Positions 1 to 9,176 of a DNA stretch of 64,000 bases are shown one piece after another. This DNA comes from Propionibacteriaceae bacterium (lineage in GTDB: Bacteria > Actinomycetota > Actinomycetes > Propionibacteriales > Propionibacteriaceae), in NCBI GenBank assembly GCA_031271975.1, contig JAISUR010000037.1, positions 186,001-250,000 of the forward strand, given 5' to 3'. Below the pieces are notes generated by a model. That model was not told the DNA's origin. It made no database searches and worked only from the letters and a program-made list of their open reading frames with translations. Both the position numbers and the translations under genes were made by a program. Every line of letters starts with the position of its first letter. Position 1 is the first letter of the stretch.

Positions 1-220
1 CCGGGCCCGCCTCGACGACATGCTCGCCGGCTTGGACGCACGTTCCGCCGACGTCATCCGCCGCCGCTATGGCCTGCTGGACGGCCGCCAGGCCAAACTG
101 GCCGACATCGCCGAAGTGTGGGGGATCACCGCCGAGCGGGTCCGCCAGATCGAGCGTCAGGCCATCGCGAAGCTTCGCTCCGGAAAGTTGTCGCCCGCCA
201 AGGTGGGCGCCGCAGCCTGA
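1..220 (+). CDS. Sigma-70 family factor, C-terminal fragment (region 4)
   Basis: Only the last 72 codons are in the window; the reading frame is open from base 2 and ends in TGA at 218-220. The residues form sigma region 4: a helix with RRRYGL, then the helix-turn-helix ending in ERVRQIERQAIAKLR, which contacts the -35 element. The same signature ends the primary sigma factor 2.3 kb downstream, so this is probably a second group 1/2 sigma factor (SigB/Hrd type). The missing N-terminus prevents a firm name. A terminator hairpin follows. Confidence 0.8.
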   Translation, partial: RARLDDMLAGLDARSADVIRRRYGLLDGRQAKLADIAEVWGITAERVRQIERQAIAKLRSGKLSPAKVGAAA

Positions 221-247
221 GCCGCCGCCAACCAACAACCCACCAGG

Positions 248-270
248 CCCTCCGGTTTTCCGGAGGGTTT
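248..270 (+). terminator. Rho-independent terminator after the sigma fragment
   Basis: A perfect 8-bp stem (CCCTCCGG at 248-255, CCGGAGGG at 260-267) encloses a TTTT loop and is followed by TTT. It lies 27 bases after the stop codon of the sigma fragment. Confidence 0.75.
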
Positions 271-332
271 CGTGGTTTCGGCACGCCGGGCCACGTCCAA
301 AGATCCCGAAACGGTTGGCAGCGGGCCGCCGG

Positions 333-2345
333 TCACACGGTTGTGTGGGCGATCAGCCAGGCCAATTCGAAAGCGGCGTCGCGCCAAGCCGCGTAGCGGC
401 CCGACACGCCGGAGTGCCCGGCGCCCTCCACCTTGAAGTGGATTTGCGTCTCGGGTGCGGCGTGCCGCAGCGCGGCCACCCACTTGGCCGGCTCAGTGAT
501 CTCAACGCGGGTGTCGTTGATCCCCGCGGTGACCAGCAGCGGGGGATAGTGCTGCGGGCGGACGTTTTCATAGGGCGTGTAGGACTTCATCAGCCGGTAG
601 ATCTGCGGATCGTGCAGCGGATCGCCCCATTCCTCCCACTCGGTCACGGTGAGCGGCAGGGACGGATCCAAGATGGTGTTCAACGCGTCGACGAAGGGGA
701 CGGCAGCGTGCGCCGCGCCGAAAGCCGCCGGAGTTTGGTTCAACACGGCCCCGATCAACAGCCCGCCCGCGCTGCCGCCGGCGATGGCCAGGCGGTCGGC
801 GGTGGTGTAACCGGCGGCGACCAGGTGCCGCGCGCAGGCGGTGAAATCGGCGAAGGTGTTGGGTTTGGCGGCCATCCGCCCGCCTTCGTACCAAGCGCGG
901 CCCAGTTCTCCGCCGCCGCGCACGTGCGCGATGGCGTAGCTGTAGCCCCGGTCCAGCAGGCTGAGCCGCAGGATGGAGAACGACGGCGAGATCGAAATCT
1001 CGTAGGCGCCATACCCGTAGAGCAGGCAGCCGCCTGGCTTGGTATCGGCCCGGCGCACCAGCGAAATGGGGACCTGCGTGCCGTCTGGAGACGTCGCCCA
1101 CAGGCGTTCTTGGACGTAATCGCCTCGCCGGTAGACGCCGTTGTAGTCGAGCACCGGCCGTTGTTTGAGCAGCACCTTCTCGCCGGTCTCGAGCATGTAG
1201 TCGAAGACCTGCTCGGGCGTCACCAGCGACTGGTATGTGAGCCGTATCCGGTCGGTGCCGGGGTCTTCGGCGCCGTCGGCTTCGAGGGTGAACAGCGGCT
1301 CGTCCCATTCGATTTCGGTGAAGCCGTCCTTGCCGACCGCGACCCGGGTGAGCCCTTCGCGCCGGTAGGAGACGACCAGCGCCGAGTCGTAGGCGGACAC
1401 GCCCAGCAGGCGCGTGCCAGGCACGTGCCCGATGAGGGTGTGGTAGGAAGTTGGGTCGGCGACGCTGGCCCGGGCCAAGGCGAAATCCGGCCCGTCCAAG
1501 TTGTGCAGGATGTAGGCGTCGTCGCCCAAGACTTCAAGTTCGTACTCCACCGACTCGCGGCGGCCCCAAAACGACCGCATGGCCGCACCGTCGAAGAGCC
1601 AGCATTCGCTGGTGTTCTTTGACCCGGCCGTGATGATGACGCGGCGGCGGTCCCGCGACTCATCGACGCTCAGCCAGAAACGCTCGTCGGTCTCGTGGTG
1701 CAGCAGCGTGTCGGCGCCGTCGCGGCTGTGGAAGAACACCCGGTCGGTGCGCCAGGCCGCGTCGGTGCGCAGGTAGCAATAGCCGGTGTTGCCCAGCCAC
1801 GCTCCGCCCGCCGCGACATCGGTTATGGGCTCGCTGGGCCGGCCCCCGAGGGTCAGGAAATACAGGTCGTAGTGCTCGTCGCCGCTGTAGTCGACCGAGT
1901 AGGCCAACTGGTTTCCGTCCGGGGAAATGTCGAGGGTCCCCAGCGCGAAGAAGCCATGTCCGTCGGCTTCCGCGTTGGCGTCCAGCAGCAGTTCTTCGCC
2001 GGGGAACTCGCCGGGTACATCGCGGCTGCTCGCGGGTGCGCGGTAGAAGGCCGGGTATTCCAGGCCAGCGGTGGTGCGGGCGTAATACCAGAATGCGCGG
2101 CCGTCGTCGTGCGTGACGTAGTTGGGGACGCTCAGGTCCGTCTGCAGCGTGCGTCCCAGCACTTCGGAGTAGATCTCGTCTGCCAAGCCCGCGATGTCTG
2201 CGGTCTCGGCCAGGCAATAGGCTGCTTCCGCCTCCAGATACCCGGCCAGTTCGTCCGGGTCGCGCATCCAGGCGTACGGATCGTCAAACACGTCGCCGTG
2301 GATGACGCGCCTGCTGGTGCGCCGGGGTGCGACAGGTGGCTGCAT
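333..2345 (-). CDS. ptrB: Oligopeptidase B / prolyl oligopeptidase family (S9A)
   Basis: A 670-residue serine peptidase expected to cleave short peptides after basic residues in the cytoplasm; no signal peptide is visible. The N-terminal motif DDPYAWMRD is typical of S9A enzymes and is followed by a roughly 400-residue beta-propeller gate. The C-terminal alpha/beta hydrolase domain carries the triad: Ser525 in GGSAGG, Asp611 in GINDTR, His644 in GAGHSG. Length fits oligopeptidase B (about 680-720). It is transcribed divergently from sigA. The ATG start has only an AAGGG abutting it, so the start is slightly uncertain. A second S9 peptidase lies at 5759-7627. Confidence 0.9.
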   Translation of the reverse strand: MQPPVAPRRTSRRVIHGDVFDDPYAWMRDPDELAGYLEAEAAYCLAETADIAGLADEIYSEVLGRTLQTDLSVPNYVTHDDGRAFWYYARTTAGLEYPAFYRAPASSRDVPGEFPGEELLLDANAEADGHGFFALGTLDISPDGNQLAYSVDYSGDEHYDLYFLTLGGRPSEPITDVAAGGAWLGNTGYCYLRTDAAWRTDRVFFHSRDGADTLLHHETDERFWLSVDESRDRRRVIITAGSKNTSECWLFDGAAMRSFWGRRESVEYELEVLGDDAYILHNLDGPDFALARASVADPTSYHTLIGHVPGTRLLGVSAYDSALVVSYRREGLTRVAVGKDGFTEIEWDEPLFTLEADGAEDPGTDRIRLTYQSLVTPEQVFDYMLETGEKVLLKQRPVLDYNGVYRRGDYVQERLWATSPDGTQVPISLVRRADTKPGGCLLYGYGAYEISISPSFSILRLSLLDRGYSYAIAHVRGGGELGRAWYEGGRMAAKPNTFADFTACARHLVAAGYTTADRLAIAGGSAGGLLIGAVLNQTPAAFGAAHAAVPFVDALNTILDPSLPLTVTEWEEWGDPLHDPQIYRLMKSYTPYENVRPQHYPPLLVTAGINDTRVEITEPAKWVAALRHAAPETQIHFKVEGAGHSGVSGRYAAWRDAAFELAWLIAHTTV

Positions 2346-2405
2346 CCCTTAAGCATGCCCTACTTGATACCGGTTTGCCCGGCATGTAATACTTGCTTCT
2401 AGCTA

Positions 2406-2438
2406 TTGACAACAGCCGGTTGTTTTGCGCCCTGATAG
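2406..2438 (+). promoter_or_regulatory. Possible sigA promoter
   Basis: A perfect -35 hexamer TTGACA (2406-2411) lies 49 bases before the GTG start of sigA. The best -10 candidate, TGATAG (2433-2438), is 21 bases away, longer than ideal, so only the -35 box is convincing. Confidence 0.35.
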
Positions 2439-2459
2439 CGGGTAGTCGAAAGGTAGTTC

Positions 2460-3920
2460 GTGTCACCACGTGCCAAGAAAGCCGTCGCAGAAGTTTCGGA
2501 AGTAGAAGAAGCCGTCGAGCCCAAACCTCAGTTGAAGCTCGTCGAGTCCAAGCCCAAGAAGCAGCCTGCCAAACCGCGTAAGAAGGCTGCCAAGCCCGAG
2601 CCCACCCCCGCCGTGGAGGAAGCCGTCGAAGAAGCGGCCGAACAAGATGACGACGAGTTGGAACCGGATTTGGAGTCGCTGGAGGACGAGGACCTCGAAG
2701 CGGAGTCCGACGGCCTCGATGACGACCTGGAAGGCGAAACGGCCGACTTGGAAGAGGGCGACGAAGCCGCGGCCGACTTGACGGTCGAGGATGTCGTCAC
2801 GCCCGGAGCTGTCGACGTGAAGTTCGCCCGCGAAGGCGACGACGTGGTGTTGACGGTGGGCGGCGGCAAGCGCTCGCTGGATGATGTCGACGATTCCGGT
2901 TTCGAGCCCGCGGAAGAGGCCAAACTGGAAGCGGAGTTGACCGAAGACGAGGGCTTCTCGCTTTCCGACACCGACGACGCCGACGAGCCGGAACAGCAGG
3001 TCATGGTCGCCGGCGCCACCGCGGATCCGGTCAAGGACTACTTGAAGCAGATCGGCAAGGTGGCGCTGCTGAACGCCGAGATGGAAGTCACTTTGGCCAA
3101 GCGCATCGAGGCCGGCCTGTTCGCCGAGGAGACGCTGAGCGTCGACCAGTTCGACGAGTCCATGCGGGAAGACCTGGAATGGATCCGCGACGACGGCCGC
3201 AAGGCGAAGAACCACCTGCTGGAGGCCAACCTGCGCCTGGTGGTGTCGCTGGCCAAGAGGTACACGGGCCGCGGCATGCTCTTCCTCGACTTGATCCAAG
3301 AGGGCAACCTGGGCCTGATCCGGGCGGTCGAGAAGTTCGACTACACCAAGGGGTACAAGTTCTCGACCTATGCCACCTGGTGGATCAAGCAGGCCATCAC
3401 CCGCGCCATGGCCGATCAGGCCCGCACCATCCGAATCCCGGTGCACATGGTGGAGGTCATCAACAAACTGGCCCGCGTGCAGCGGCAGATGCTGCAAGAC
3501 TTGGGCCGCGAGCCGACTCCCGAAGAACTCGCCAAAGAGCTGGACATGACGCCGGAGAAGGTCGTCGAAGTGCAAAAGTACGGCCGCGAGCCGATTTCCC
3601 TGCACACCCCGCTCGGAGAGGACGGCGATTCCGAATTCGGCGACCTGATCGAGGATTCTGAGGCTGTAGTGCCGGCCGAGGCGGTGAACTTCACCCTGCT
3701 GCAGGAGCAGTTGCACGACGTGCTGGACACGCTGAGCGAGCGCGAGGCGGGCGTGGTTTCCATGCGCTTCGGGCTCACCGACGGCCAGCCGAAGACGTTG
3801 GACGAGATCGGCAAGGTCTACGGCGTGACGCGCGAGCGCATCCGGCAGATCGAATCGAAGACCATGTCCAAGTTGCGCCACCCCTCGCGTTCCCAGGTGT
3901 TGCGCGACTATCTGGACTAG
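2460..3920 (+). CDS. sigA: Primary RNA polymerase sigma factor (SigA/HrdB)
   Basis: A 486-residue group 1 sigma factor that directs RNA polymerase to housekeeping promoters. Residues 1-60 are Lys/Ala/Pro-rich and 60-175 strongly acidic, the usual actinobacterial extension. The conserved core starts near residue 187 ([13 protein letters not shown], region 1.2). Region 2.3-2.4 lies near 297-330 ([17 protein letters not shown]), and region 4.2 near 447-479 (TRERIRQIE). The GTG at 2460 is preceded by AAAGG at 6-nt spacing. The gene stands alone, with a divergent peptidase upstream and an ECF sigma gene 74 bases downstream. Confidence 0.97.
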   Translation: MSPRAKKAVAEVSEVEEAVEPKPQLKLVESKPKKQPAKPRKKAAKPEPTPAVEEAVEEAAEQDDDELEPDLESLEDEDLEAESDGLDDDLEGETADLEEGDEAAADLTVEDVVTPGAVDVKFAREGDDVVLTVGGGKRSLDDVDDSGFEPAEEAKLEAELTEDEGFSLSDTDDADEPEQQVMVAGATADPVKDYLKQIGKVALLNAEMEVTLAKRIEAGLFAEETLSVDQFDESMREDLEWIRDDGRKAKNHLLEANLRLVVSLAKRYTGRGMLFLDLIQEGNLGLIRAVEKFDYTKGYKFSTYATWWIKQAITRAMADQARTIRIPVHMVEVINKLARVQRQMLQDLGREPTPEELAKELDMTPEKVVEVQKYGREPISLHTPLGEDGDSEFGDLIEDSEAVVPAEAVNFTLLQEQLHDVLDTLSEREAGVVSMRFGLTDGQPKTLDEIGKVYGVTRERIRQIESKTMSKLRHPSRSQVLRDYLD

Positions 3921-3994
3921 GAGATGCCCGAAAGTCCCTCTCGTCGTCGCCACGAATCGGCGCCCAACCGCATGTTAATGGCATGAGGTAGGCC

Positions 3995-4477
3995 ATGGCT
4001 GGGCAAGAGGAGACGTTCGACTCGTTCGAGGCGTTCATGGCCGCGAGTTCTCCAGGGCTGCTCCGCTTCGCCTATCTCATAACGCACAACGCGGAGGATG
4101 CGGCAGACGCCGTTCAGGACGCCTTGTTGGGGCTGCTCCCGAAGTGGGAGCGGGTCATCTCGGCCGGGAACCCGCTGGCGTACGTGCGGCGTTCGATCGT
4201 GAACGCCTCGCACATGCGCTACCGGCGTTTCGGCAGGGAGACCCCCAGTCAGACGCTTCCTGAAACTGCCGGATCCGACGCCTATCAAGCGGTGGAGGAT
4301 GTCGAATTGGCCGAGAAAGCGTTCGCGCTGATGAACAAGAAGCAGCGTGTGGCTGTGACTTTGCGCTTTTACGAGGACCTCTCTTTCGCCGAGATCGGGG
4401 AAGTGCTCGGCTGCAGCGAGGCCACCGCGAGGTCGATTGTACACCGGGCACTCGGCGCCGTTCGGGAAAGGATGTAG
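3995..4477 (+). CDS. ECF sigma factor, SigE-like family (copy 1)
   Basis: A 160-residue extracytoplasmic-function sigma factor. Region 2 is visible at about 15-75 (FAYLITHNAEDAADAVQDAL) and region 4 at about 105-160, with the HTH around LSFAEIGEVLGCSEATARS. The sequence resembles the SigE/SACE-type family common in actinobacteria. GAGGTAGG precedes the ATG. The next gene begins 3 nt after the stop and encodes a single-pass membrane protein in the position of an anti-sigma factor. A related pair occurs at 49576-51898. Which promoters it reads is unknown. Confidence 0.9.
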   Translation: MAGQEETFDSFEAFMAASSPGLLRFAYLITHNAEDAADAVQDALLGLLPKWERVISAGNPLAYVRRSIVNASHMRYRRFGRETPSQTLPETAGSDAYQAVEDVELAEKAFALMNKKQRVAVTLRFYEDLSFAEIGEVLGCSEATARSIVHRALGAVRERM

Positions 4478-4480
4478 GAA

Positions 4481-5719
4481 GTGGACGAGTTCAGCAAGCA
4501 GCAGCGCGCTGAAGCTGCCTTCCGCGAGTTCTTGAACCGGGATGCGGCCGACGCCCCGACCGGGCCGGTGACGATGTTGGATCTCAAACGGCGCCAGCGC
4601 GCCTCCCGGGGACGCCTCGTCGCCGCTGTCGCCATCGCGGTGACGTTGGTGGCGGGCGCCGCGGCGATCACAGTGCCGAACTTGGCTCCGCGCCAGGACG
4701 CGTTGGGCGTGCCATCGGATGCCGGTTGGACACCGATCGCGGCGGTGCCGGCGGGCTTTACCGGCTGGGATGTTTGGATCGACGGCGTTGGTTACGCGAT
4801 GTTCGCCGACGGGGAGGCCAGTTACAGCTACGACGCCGCATCAGATACGTGGACTGCGCTCCCGGCGGCTGCGGAGACCGCAGGTGGGCGCGGGGTCCAG
4901 GTGGCCGCGGACGAATCCAAGGTTTATGTGCTTTTCGACGGGGCAGATGAGGACGCTTCCCCGGTGATTCAGGCGTACGACATCGCGAGCGCGGCATGGG
5001 AGTCGGTGCCCGCGAGGGTCAAGGGCGGCGCGAAACTGCCCGCCACGGGCACTTTCGAGTCGACCACCGACGGCTTGGTGTATTCGGGTTGGGACGACAA
5101 CAGCGGCATCGACACCATCTATTACTGGTACAACGTCCGCACCTCGGCGTGGGAGCCGCGCAAAGTGGGCGACTACGCGCTGTGGGATCCGTATGGGCCG
5201 CAGGCCAACTATCCGATTCTGGCGGCGGGCATCAGCGCGGACGGCGGCGAAGACCTGATTGCGGTGACGCCCAGCACCGGCGAAGTGGCAAGACTGGGCA
5301 CCATCGACGCCGAATGCCATGATTCGCCAGCTGTGACGTTGAGCGGGCACGCCATCTTCAATGGCGAGAAGTTCTGCGACTTGGACCTGGCCACCGGCTT
5401 GTGGCGCAAGCTGCCATCGGTGACGGAGTTCCTGGCCAGCGAAGACTTGCCGCCCAGCGACGCCGCCTGGGTGAAGGCCTACTACCCGGCGGACGCGGGA
5501 GACTACGCCAACCTGGGCGTGGACTCGGAGTACTTGTACGCCGCCACCGAGTCGAAGTGGTACGCAGTTCGCATACCCGACCTGCCGGCGGATGTCACCG
5601 ACCCGGAATGGGAGGCCGCTAGCGGTTTCCTCGCCGTGTGCGAGCTGGACGACCAGACCGTGTGCTACCAGCGCGACATGGGCCCGCTCAAAGACTGGCT
5701 GGAGCCCATCGAATCCTGA
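4481..5719 (+). CDS. Single-pass membrane protein with kelch-like beta-propeller, probable anti-sigma partner (copy 1)
   Basis: A 412-residue protein starting at GTG 3 nt after the ECF sigma gene. Residues 1-45 are a short cytoplasmic part (AEAAFREFL), 46-64 a transmembrane helix, and the remainder an outer domain rich in repeats of the form YDAASDTWTALP, typical of kelch/galactose-oxidase-type propellers. No HxxxCxxC zinc anti-sigma motif is present. The layout matches the protein at 50078-51898, including the short N-terminal motif. By inference it holds the sigma factor at the membrane and senses an external signal; there is no direct evidence for either role. Confidence 0.65.
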   Translation: MDEFSKQQRAEAAFREFLNRDAADAPTGPVTMLDLKRRQRASRGRLVAAVAIAVTLVAGAAAITVPNLAPRQDALGVPSDAGWTPIAAVPAGFTGWDVWIDGVGYAMFADGEASYSYDAASDTWTALPAAAETAGGRGVQVAADESKVYVLFDGADEDASPVIQAYDIASAAWESVPARVKGGAKLPATGTFESTTDGLVYSGWDDNSGIDTIYYWYNVRTSAWEPRKVGDYALWDPYGPQANYPILAAGISADGGEDLIAVTPSTGEVARLGTIDAECHDSPAVTLSGHAIFNGEKFCDLDLATGLWRKLPSVTEFLASEDLPPSDAAWVKAYYPADAGDYANLGVDSEYLYAATESKWYAVRIPDLPADVTDPEWEAASGFLAVCELDDQTVCYQRDMGPLKDWLEPIES

Positions 5720-5758
5720 GTTGGACCAGATCCGGACCACGCCACTATGGCGGTTGGG

Positions 5759-7627
5759 TCAGGTGACGAAGAGCCGCTGGAGAAACTCTTGTGTGGCTTG
5801 GGTGGCGGCGATGATGTTCTCCGCTTTTCGGAAACCGTGGCCCTCGCCCTCGAAGACCACCAGTTCGGCTTCCAGGCCGTTCGCGCGGACCGCCGCCGCC
5901 ATGTCATAGGCCTGCTGCGGCGGCACGATCGCGTCTTCAGAGCCCTGCAGTATCAACATGGGGCAACTCAACCGGCCCAGGTTGTGGACCGGGGAGCGGT
6001 CGATCCAGGTCTGGCGCTCGGCGGGGTACGGGGCCACCAAACCGTCTAGATAGCGGCTCTCGAACTTGTGGGTGTCATTGGCCAGCGCTTCCAGGTCGCC
6101 GACGCCGTAGCTGGAGACGCCGGCGGCGAACACGTCGCTGGTCACCAGCGCCTGCAGCGTCGTGTAGCCCCCGGCGGAAGCCCCCTTGATGGCGATTCGC
6201 CGCGGATCAGCCAGTCCGCGGGCCACCAGCGCCTTGGCCGCGTCGGCGCAGTCGCGCACGTCGGCGATTCCCCAGGCTCCGCGCAGGCGCTCGCGATAGG
6301 CGCGCCCATAGCCGGTCGAACCGGAGTAGTTCACGTCGACGATCGCGAAGCCGCGCGTCGTCCAGAACTGATAGGACTCGCGATACTCGGGTCCGGAGTT
6401 GGCCGTCGGCCCGCCGTGGCTGAGCACGATCGCTGGGGGCAGGTCGCCGGGCGGAGCGGCGAATTTGGGATTCTTGGGTGGGTAGTACCAGGCATGGACT
6501 TGCCCGTTGTCGCCCTCCCAATCCAGCGGCACGGCAGTCGACACGTAGCCGGGGTCAATGGCTTCGCCGTCGGCGGCCAGCAGCGTCGTCTCGCCGGTGA
6601 GCCAGTCCAAGATGACCAGCTCGGGTGGGCGGTCGGCGTAGCCCAGCATGGCGACGCAGCGTTCGCCATGGCCGAAAATCGTGGCCGCGACCGCCGCGCT
6701 GGGCAATTGGCGCAGTTCGCCGCCGTGTAGCACGCCGAGTTTGGAACAGCCGCCGTCGAACCACGAGCAACCGATGGAATCTCCGAAAAGCGAATAGGGG
6801 ACGGCGTCGATGGACCAGATCGGCCCGCAGAAGTCGTGTGCGGCGGCGGGGGAGTCAGGTGGCAGCAGCGGGAGCGGCGGAGCCTCCGAGTCGGGCGACC
6901 AGGCGCGGAAGCCCCAATACCCGTCCGCGTCGCTCAAGTACACCAGCGTCTGCCCGCGCCAAGCGGGATAGACGGCCGACTCGGCCCCCCCGGTGCTGAC
7001 CAGGCGCGCGGCGGGGCGTTCGCCGAATTCGGCGGCCATGATCCGGGTGGAGTCCCAGGGCATGTTGGGGTGGTCCCATTCCATCCAGGCCACCAGGCCG
7101 TCGTCGCCGAGCGTTGGGTACGCGTAGAAGTCGGCTCCGGCCGCCACGGTCGTCACTTCCAGCCGGGCGATGTCGAGGGCGAAAATGCTTTGGACCGGCT
7201 CGCCAGACCCGGTGTGGTCTTCGCGAACTCCCAATACCAGGCGTTGGGCCGGGTAATAGGAAAGGCAGCCGTAGCGGATCGCGTTGTCTTGTCCCGAGAG
7301 CAGCAGGGAGTCCTCTCCGGCGATGGCGCGCAAGTCCCCGCTGGGCCAGTCGGAGTACACCACGACGCCGCCGGCGACCGTCCATTCGCCGCCGCCATAT
7401 TCGTTGACGGAGTTGCGCACGTAGCGGCCGGGCGTGATTTCGGTTGCCGCCTGGTTGGGCTCGCGCCTAAAGATCGTAGTCCTCCCGCCCTCGGCGGCCA
7501 GCGCCTGCGACCAGTAAGCCACGTCGCCGTCCAGCAGGCCGTGCTGCCAGTGGAGGCCGTTCGAGTTGCCGACGAGGCTTGCCGCGTCGATGGGCGATGT
7601 CCAGGCACCGTAACCAGCGGTAATCAT
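5759..7627 (-). CDS. S9 family peptidase (dipeptidyl/acylaminoacyl peptidase type)
   Basis: A 622-residue cytoplasmic serine peptidase: an N-terminal beta-propeller (about 1-370) then an alpha/beta hydrolase domain. The triad is Ser484 in KGASAGGY, Asp565 in GSEDAIVPP and His597 in GEGHGF. The frame stays open far upstream, but similarity begins at the ATG at 7627 (MITAGYGAW), which has GGAAG about 10 nt before it. It is convergent with the propeller gene and divergent from the hydrolase gene at 7739. Distinct from oligopeptidase B at 333-2345. Confidence 0.88.
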   Translation of the reverse strand: MITAGYGAWTSPIDAASLVGNSNGLHWQHGLLDGDVAYWSQALAAEGGRTTIFRREPNQAATEITPGRYVRNSVNEYGGGEWTVAGGVVVYSDWPSGDLRAIAGEDSLLLSGQDNAIRYGCLSYYPAQRLVLGVREDHTGSGEPVQSIFALDIARLEVTTVAAGADFYAYPTLGDDGLVAWMEWDHPNMPWDSTRIMAAEFGERPAARLVSTGGAESAVYPAWRGQTLVYLSDADGYWGFRAWSPDSEAPPLPLLPPDSPAAAHDFCGPIWSIDAVPYSLFGDSIGCSWFDGGCSKLGVLHGGELRQLPSAAVAATIFGHGERCVAMLGYADRPPELVILDWLTGETTLLAADGEAIDPGYVSTAVPLDWEGDNGQVHAWYYPPKNPKFAAPPGDLPPAIVLSHGGPTANSGPEYRESYQFWTTRGFAIVDVNYSGSTGYGRAYRERLRGAWGIADVRDCADAAKALVARGLADPRRIAIKGASAGGYTTLQALVTSDVFAAGVSSYGVGDLEALANDTHKFESRYLDGLVAPYPAERQTWIDRSPVHNLGRLSCPMLILQGSEDAIVPPQQAYDMAAAVRANGLEAELVVFEGEGHGFRKAENIIAATQATQEFLQRLFVT

Positions 7628-7738
7628 GGGAACAGTCTTCCACGAAACGCCGCCAACCGTTGACAAAGCCGCCGCCGCGCCTGAGAATGTTGCCACGACC
7701 TTCGTGATAAGATCGTTATATACCAGATTGGGTAATTG

Positions 7739-8830
7739 ATGCGTGGCGCAAGCGCAATTCCTCAACTTGCCCCAAGCGAAATGGCGGCTTCGGGCAGAAA
7801 GGGAAGGGTGCGGCCACGAAGAGTTTTTCAGGCGCTGCGCTGTGTCTGCGTGATAATCGCGGTTGTCGCCTTTGTTCCATTGTTGATCGCCGATATCGCC
7901 GTGTCGCACAACGCGATTCTTCCGATGGAAACCCCGACGCTGCGCGTCTTCGATCCTGGGGTGGTCTGGCCCGCGGACGCCGGTGTGGATGCGATCCAGG
8001 CCGCGCAGTTCATGGCCGACGACCCGCAACTGGTCACTGACTGCCGCATGAGCCGTTGGGCGGTGATTCACCTGAGCGGCACCGGCATGGAGACGTCGCA
8101 CTACGCCGCCGGCATGCTGGACCCGGTCGTGCGCTCGCTGGGTGGCTGCTCCATGTACTTGTGGTACGGGCGGCGCTACGACGCCGACGCGGCCGCGCGG
8201 GTGATCGCCGAGCAAGTGGAGCAGTGGGCGTATCCCTGGTGGCACAAGGAACTGGTGCTCGCGGGGGCCAGTTTTGGCGGCATCGCCGCCGAAGAGATCG
8301 CCGCCAGCCAGATTCTGGCCGACGCCGGCATCGTGGTGCGCGGCGTCATCATGGAATCAACGCCGACCGACCTCAGCGACGTCTCCGACGCGAGCCTTGC
8401 GACCAGCCTGGTCAAATGGGCGGGCACCAACTTTGAGATTCAGGACGCGCCCGGCGATTATGTCCCAGTGATCATGGCAAATGCCATGGGGCAACGCCAA
8501 CTTGGAAAATATGAGTTGCGGGATTTCGAGGATAGTTGGCGTAATACTGTCAAGACATATCCGCAATTGATGTGGAGCCAAATCGCGGGCATCAAGCGCG
8601 GCATGACCCAATTGCGGGCGGATGTCCCGGTGGCATATATCTTCTCCGACTCCGACCAGACGGTGAAGGTCGCGCAGGCCAGCGGCAAGGTGAAACAACT
8701 GTTCGCCGAGGTCACCGCCGTGCAGACCACAGCGGTGCCGCACGCCGGCTGCTGGCTTGCCGAATCGCGGGAGCAGTGTTGGGCCGCTTACGGCCAAGCA
8801 TTGGAAGTGCTGGCGCCGCTGCACCGTTGA
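7739..8830 (+). CDS. Membrane-anchored alpha/beta hydrolase-like protein
   Basis: A 363-residue protein of no recognised family. A TTG sits directly before the ATG and either could start. A basic N-terminus is followed by a transmembrane helix (about 34-56). The rest, probably outside the cell, has a nucleophile elbow GASFGG (Ser near 178), a possible acid in YIFSDSDQT and a possible His in VPHAGCW, matching the triad order of alpha/beta hydrolases. Four or more cysteines in the outer part could form disulfides. No close lipase or esterase family is evident, so substrate is unknown. Confidence 0.6.
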   Translation: MRGASAIPQLAPSEMAASGRKGRVRPRRVFQALRCVCVIIAVVAFVPLLIADIAVSHNAILPMETPTLRVFDPGVVWPADAGVDAIQAAQFMADDPQLVTDCRMSRWAVIHLSGTGMETSHYAAGMLDPVVRSLGGCSMYLWYGRRYDADAAARVIAEQVEQWAYPWWHKELVLAGASFGGIAAEEIAASQILADAGIVVRGVIMESTPTDLSDVSDASLATSLVKWAGTNFEIQDAPGDYVPVIMANAMGQRQLGKYELRDFEDSWRNTVKTYPQLMWSQIAGIKRGMTQLRADVPVAYIFSDSDQTVKVAQASGKVKQLFAEVTAVQTTAVPHAGCWLAESREQCWAAYGQALEVLAPLHR

Positions 8831-8839
8831 CCTAGCTGG

Positions 8840-9037
8840 TCAGCGCAGTTTGTCGGTCTCGTCGTGGATCCGCAGCGCCACTTGGTGCAGCTTGCTGGAA
8901 TGTGCCTTGGAGTGGTGCGCGCAGAAGAAGAGCTGCCCGCCAGAGGGCAGATCGACACGCACGTAGGCCTGGGCCCCGCAGCGGTCACAGCGGTCGGCGG
9001 CGGTCAGGCTCATCGTGTTGGCAATGTCGGTCTTCAT
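8840..9037 (-). CDS. Small zinc-ribbon-like protein (DUF7455-type)
   Basis: A 65-residue protein with CDRCGAQA, then FFCAHHSKAH, so Cys17/Cys20 and Cys39 with His41/His42 can bind zinc. Such proteins (LTAADRCDRCGAQAYVRV at the N-terminus) are widespread in actinobacteria next to topoisomerase or sigma genes. Function unknown. The ATG at 9037 has GGAG 5 nt upstream; an in-frame GTG lies two codons earlier. It ends 10 bases from the hydrolase gene and is divergent from parE. Confidence 0.75.
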   Translation of the reverse strand: MKTDIANTMSLTAADRCDRCGAQAYVRVDLPSGGQLFFCAHHSKAHSSKLHQVALRIHDETDKLR

Positions 9038-9094
9038 CTTCACTCCGTCGTTCGGTTGCTTCACTAACACATCCCAGGCTGGTTCTATTCCCCA

Positions 9095-9114
9095 CCAGTG
9101 TATGCATACCCTGG
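9095..9114. promoter_or_regulatory. 20-bp palindrome in the DUF7455-parE divergent region
   Basis: CCAGTGTATG/CATACCCTGG pairs at 9 of 10 positions around a GTATGCATAC core. It lies 63 bases before the parE start and 58 before the DUF7455 start, a place where a dimeric regulator could act on both. The regulator is not known, and it does not match a LexA box. Confidence 0.4.
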
Positions 9115-9176
9115 TAACCGAACACGCCAGGCGCGTCATGTTTTACCAGGTTGAAACTCGCCGGTACGCTGCTTTG

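Noticed and set aside
69-1622. A 517-codon plus-strand reading frame opposite the oligopeptidase gene
   Set aside because: It lies antisense to a gene with a complete catalytic triad and has no domain pattern; high GC keeps shadow frames open.
2463-3953. A 496-codon frame antisense to sigA
   Set aside because: Its composition mirrors the sigma factor codons and no protein family is visible.
5740-5752. CGCCA-CTA-TGGCG hairpin between the convergent propeller and peptidase genes
   Set aside because: Only five pairs and no T run; too weak to call a terminator.
7628-8245. A 206-codon N-terminal extension of the second S9 peptidase
   Set aside because: It runs through the divergent hydrolase gene and has no peptidase similarity; the ATG at 7627 fits the family.
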